Made by a program: the position numbers and the translations under genes. The notes below the pieces were generated by a model that worked only from the letters and a program-made list of their open reading frames with translations, was not told where the DNA came from and did not search any database. A stretch of 8,937 nucleotides of DNA from positions 1 through 8,937 of the forward strand of contig JASHUC010000246.1 in NCBI GenBank assembly GCA_030040235.1. The letters run 5' to 3'. This document shows, in pieces, positions 6,523 through 8,937 of this stretch (the stretch's first letter is position 1; the number at the start of each line of letters is the position of its first letter). This DNA comes from Gammaproteobacteria bacterium (GTDB lineage: Bacteria > Pseudomonadota > Gammaproteobacteria > Steroidobacterales > Steroidobacteraceae).

Positions 6523-7593
6523 TCAGAGCTTGGAGGTGTACTCCCGCTGGATCGGCTTGATGCGCTTGTGCGTGCCGAAAAAGGCGTGCCGCGACATGTC
6601 CGCCGAGTACTTGCTCGCCTCCGGATGGCGCCCGACGCTCTCGGCGAGGGCGCGGATGTGGTGTGGCCCCGCCCCGCAGCACACGCCCAGGTAGTGCACG
6701 CCGAGGGCGAAGGCCTCGCGACCGAACTCGAAGATCTCCTCGCGCGTGCAGAGGAACGGGTCGAGGCCCACCGGAAAGGCGCGGGCATGGCCGAAGTGCG
6801 GGTCCGTCAACGACATGAAGCTCGGCTCCTTGCGCGTCGTGCGGTAGGGCACGGGGAGCGCCGCCACGTGGCACTTCACGGCTTTGCGGATCTTGCGGAT
6901 GTGCGGCATGAGCGTCGCGGGCCCGCGGTGGCAGTTGATCCCGACCACGTCGGCGCCGGCGGCCTCGAGGCGCTTGCACGTCTCGACCGGCGACCAGCCC
7001 TCGCGCGTCGGCACTTCGCGGTGGATCGCGTAGGTGATGACGGCCGGAACCTTCGAGTACTTCTTGATGGCCTCGAGCGCCAGGAGCGCCTCGGCACCCC
7101 AGGAGAAGGTCTCCGCGACGATGAAGTCCACCCCGGCCTCCGCCGCCCAGCCGACCTGCTCGGCGAAGATCCGCTCGACCTCCCTGATCGAGGCCTTGTC
7201 CGCGGGGTCGTAGATGTTCGTGTTGCAAATGTCGCCGGCGAGGAGCGTCCCGGTGCGCCGCGCCACGGACTTGGCGATCTTGAGCGCCGCACGGTTCATG
7301 GGCTCGAGATCTTTCTCGCGCCCGATGACGCGCAACTTCTCGCGATGCACGTAGTAGGTCAGCGCCTGCGTCACATCGGATCCCGCACGCACGAAATCGA
7401 GGTGCAGCTGCTCGACCACTTCGGGGTGCTCGAGAATCACTTCGGGCACGAACGCCCCCGCTTGCAGATAGCCGCGGCGCTCGAGCTCGAAGACATAGCC
7501 CTCGGCGCAGATCACCGCACCCGCATCGAGTCGCGCCTTGAGGTCGCGTTCGATGCCGGTCTTTTTGCTCGCTGATACCCTGGTTTTCGTCAT
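6523..7593 (-). CDS. BHMT-like zinc-dependent methyltransferase (homocysteine S-methyltransferase family)
   Basis: A 356-aa TIM-barrel methyltransferase resembling betaine-homocysteine methyltransferase along its length: YVFELERRGYLQAG (33-46), LEHPEVVEQLHLDFVRAGS (54-72), TYYVHREKL (79-87), VGINCHRGP (217-225) and YLGVCCGAGPHHIRALAE (301-318). The three zinc Cys are present (221, 305, 306). Tyr81 and Glu161 line up with betaine- and homocysteine-site residues Tyr77 and Glu159 of human BHMT. However, the DGG motif that holds homocysteine's amino group reads A-E-G at 30-32, and the aromatic Trp44 equivalent is Phe48. This alignment was made by eye. The start at 7593 is chosen because GGAG lies 6 nt upstream; the frame extends to 7668 but overlaps the previous gene. 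Possible roles are betaine:homocysteine transfer, the homocysteine module of a split methionine synthase, or a methyl donor to the corrinoid protein. Confidence 0.85.
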   Translation of the reverse strand: MTKTRVSASKKTGIERDLKARLDAGAVICAEGYVFELERRGYLQAGAFVPEVILEHPEVVEQLHLDFVRAGSDVTQALTYYVHREKLRVIGREKDLEPMNRAALKIAKSVARRTGTLLAGDICNTNIYDPADKASIREVERIFAEQVGWAAEAGVDFIVAETFSWGAEALLALEAIKKYSKVPAVITYAIHREVPTREGWSPVETCKRLEAAGADVVGINCHRGPATLMPHIRKIRKAVKCHVAALPVPYRTTRKEPSFMSLTDPHFGHARAFPVGLDPFLCTREEIFEFGREAFALGVHYLGVCCGAGPHHIRALAESVGRHPEASKYSADMSRHAFFGTHKRIKPIQREYTSKL

Positions 7594-7596
7594 GTT

Positions 7597-7628
7597 GAGC
7601 TCCGAAGCTCTCGATTGCGCTCGAGAGC
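7597..7628 (-). promoter_or_regulatory. Two overlapping alternative hairpins at the BHMT-like ribosome-binding site
   Basis: In the 55-nt spacer between the DMGDH-type and BHMT-like genes, the minus-strand RNA can form a 7-bp stem GCUCUCG/CGAGAGC (7628-7622 with 7613-7607, loop of 8). It can alternatively form a 5-bp stem GAGCU-UCGG-AGCUC (7610-7606 with 7601-7597). The two share bases 7607-7610, so only one forms fully. The second overlaps the GGAG ribosome-binding site of the downstream gene. The arrangement is what a translational switch or processing site would look like, but the function is inferred. Confidence 0.3.
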
Positions 7629-7648
7629 GTCTAATGGGTTCTCGTCCT

Positions 7649-8937
7649 TCAAGCGCGCATCCGCGCACCGGCTGGGTCCACGGCCGGTGCGCGCAACCTC
7701 ACGCTCGCCCGGCGCTCGCCCAGAATCTCGATCTCGAAGCCTTCCTCCGCCGCATCGAGCCCGGCGGGAATGTAGCCGAGCGCGAGCGAGGTGCAGGCCG
7801 TGTGGCCATAGCCGCCCGAGGTGACCCAGCCGACGACCCGTCCATCGTGCCAGATCGGCTCGTCCCCGCTCGCATCGGCATCGTCCGCCGTGACCGAGAA
7901 GGCGGCCAGGCGGAGCTTGCCCCCGCTGTCGCGCTCCTCGAGCGCGGCGCGCCTGCCGATGAACTCGCCCTTCGTCCAGTCGATAAAGCGCGCAAGGCCC
8001 GCCTCGCGTGGTCCATAGATGGGGCGGTACTCGCGCGCCCACGTGCCGAAGCTCTTCTCCAGACGCAGGCTGTGCAGTGCCCGGCCGCCGAACAGCCGCA
8101 ATCCGAAGCGCCGGCCCGTCGCAACGAGCAGGTCGTAGAGCGTGCGCTGGTAGTCGCTCCTCACCCAGAGCTCGTAGCCGAGCTCGCCGGTGAAGGAGAG
8201 CCGGCCGGCGAGCACGGGAACCCTGCCGACCTCGAGCGGCCGGAACGACAGGAAGGGAAACTCCCGGCTCGACAGGTCCTCGCTCACCAGGCTCTGCAGG
8301 AGCTCGCGTGAGCGCGGGCCGGCGAGCGCAAGACCAGCATACGCCTGGGCGCAGGGCCGCACCGTGACGCCCGAAGCCGGCAGGTGCTTCTCGAACCAGC
8401 GCCGGTAGTAACTCTCCGCCGCGTAGGTGCCGATCAGAAAGACGCGCTCCTCGGCGAGGCGGCACATCGTGAAGTCCCCGATCAGCTTGCCGCGCTCGTT
8501 CAGCATGGGGGTGAGCGCGATGCGCCCGACCGGTGGTACGCGATTCGCCATCATCCTCGAGAGCCACTCGGCCGCACCCGGCCCCGAGACCTCGAATTTG
8601 CCGTAGTTCGAAGTCTCGATGAGACCGACGCCCGTGCGCACCGCGCAGCACTCGGCACCGACGGGCTCGTGCGCATTGGAGCGGTGGAACGAGACGGTCT
8701 CGGTGGCGACAGTGCCGGGCGGCGCAAACCACAGAGCGTGCTCGAGCCCGCAGGTCTCGCCGAACACCGCGTTCTCATCGCGCAGGCGATCGTAGATGGG
8801 CGTCGTCGCGAGCGGCCGCGCGGCCTCGAGCTCCTCGTTCGGAAAGCGGATGCGAAAGCGCCGCGAGTAGTTCTCGCGCACCTTCGCGTGGGTGTAGCCC
8901 TGGCTCGTCCAATCGCCGAAGCGCGCAATGTCCATGC
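7649..8937 (-). CDS. Dimethylglycine/sarcosine dehydrogenase-type protein, C-terminal folate-binding half (partial)
   Basis: At least 428 codons are visible, and the gene runs off the window edge. The first visible residues, MDIARFGDWTSQGYTHAKV and RENYSRRF, correspond to the end of the FAD-oxidoreductase middle domain of DMGDH/SarDH-type enzymes, where this segment is internal. So the Met at 8935 is almost certainly not the start, and the N-terminal FAD domain lies beyond 8937. Residues about 45-320 are the GcvT-like folate-binding domain (TPIYDRL, LEHALWFAP, GLIETSNYGKFEVSGPGA, LAGPRSRELL, SFTGELGYELWV, SLRLEKSFGTWAREYRPIYGP). About 335-420 is the C-terminal barrel. Such enzymes oxidatively remove an N-methyl group and hand it to tetrahydrofolate as methylene-THF. 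The choice between dimethylglycine, sarcosine or a related N-methyl substrate cannot be made from this half. It is 55 nt upstream of the BHMT-like gene, probably in the same transcript. Confidence 0.88.
   Translation of the reverse strand, partial: MDIARFGDWTSQGYTHAKVRENYSRRFRIRFPNEELEAARPLATTPIYDRLRDENAVFGETCGLEHALWFAPPGTVATETVSFHRSNAHEPVGAECCAVRTGVGLIETSNYGKFEVSGPGAAEWLSRMMANRVPPVGRIALTPMLNERGKLIGDFTMCRLAEERVFLIGTYAAESYYRRWFEKHLPASGVTVRPCAQAYAGLALAGPRSRELLQSLVSEDLSSREFPFLSFRPLEVGRVPVLAGRLSFTGELGYELWVRSDYQRTLYDLLVATGRRFGLRLFGGRALHSLRLEKSFGTWAREYRPIYGPREAGLARFIDWTKGEFIGRRAALEERDSGGKLRLAAFSVTADDADASGDEPIWHDGRVVGWVTSGGYGHTACTSLALGYIPAGLDAAEEGFEIEILGERRASVRLRAPAVDPAGARMRA

Noticed and set aside
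6364..7575. Plus-strand open frame of 403 codons opposite the BHMT-like gene
   Set aside because: Antisense shadow of a gene with clear zinc-site motifs; no domain recognised in it.
7594..7668. Longer BHMT-like start at 7668
   Set aside because: It would overlap the end of the DMGDH-type gene and adds 25 unfamiliar residues; the ATG at 7593 has GGAG 6 nt upstream.
1..8937. CRISPR arrays, tRNA/rRNA genes, transposase or IS ends
   Set aside because: I saw no regularly spaced repeats, no tRNA-like cloverleaf, no rRNA sequence, and no transposase or terminal inverted repeats on either strand.

Overview
The window is high-GC bacterial DNA. It holds one large minus-strand gene block (8937 down to 746) and a short plus-strand stretch of broken genes (about 68-707). 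The block suggests an aerobic member of the Pseudomonadota: it combines a dimethylglycine/sarcosine dehydrogenase-type protein, a BHMT-like methyltransferase, an AraC regulator of the GlxA/GbdR type, and a soluble corrinoid methyl-transfer set. The broken genes (a VapC toxin tail and a PD40 beta-propeller piece common in soil bacteria such as Acidobacteria) do not fix the taxonomy, and I cannot name a genus.

Layout in the direction of minus-strand transcription: (1) 8937-7649, the C-terminal folate-binding half of a DMGDH-type demethylase, cut by the window edge. (2) 7593-6523, a BHMT-like zinc methyltransferase. (3) 6514-5510, a DJ-1/PfpI plus AraC-HTH regulator. (4) A 192-nt gap with inverted and direct repeats. 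(5) 5317-4598, a corrinoid-binding protein. (6) 4605-3943, a DUF1638 protein. (7) 3955-3641, a small 'virulence factor' family protein. (8) 3644-2733, a pterin-binding methyltransferase. (9) 2743-746, a ferredoxin-ASKHA corrinoid activase. Genes 5-9 overlap by 4 to 13 nt at every junction, so they are almost certainly one translationally coupled unit.

Taken together, the genes make a one-carbon module. The DMGDH-type enzyme would oxidise N-methyl groups and load them on tetrahydrofolate. The corrinoid protein would exchange methyl groups with folate through the pterin-binding enzyme. The activase would rescue cob(II)alamin. The BHMT-like protein would be the third methyl-transfer partner. Two readings compete: a split, MetH-like methionine synthase (methyl-THF to corrinoid to homocysteine), or a corrinoid-dependent glycine betaine demethylase (betaine to corrinoid to THF). 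The acidic DGG motif of the homocysteine pocket appears changed to AEG, which keeps the second reading open. No MttB-type methyltransferase is present in the window. DUF1638 and the 104-aa protein are the components without a known role.

The left end (1-707) looks like genome debris: the C-terminal third of a VapC PIN toxin runs, with a frame change, straight into the middle of a PD40 propeller gene, which is itself cut off 38 nt before the end of the activase gene.
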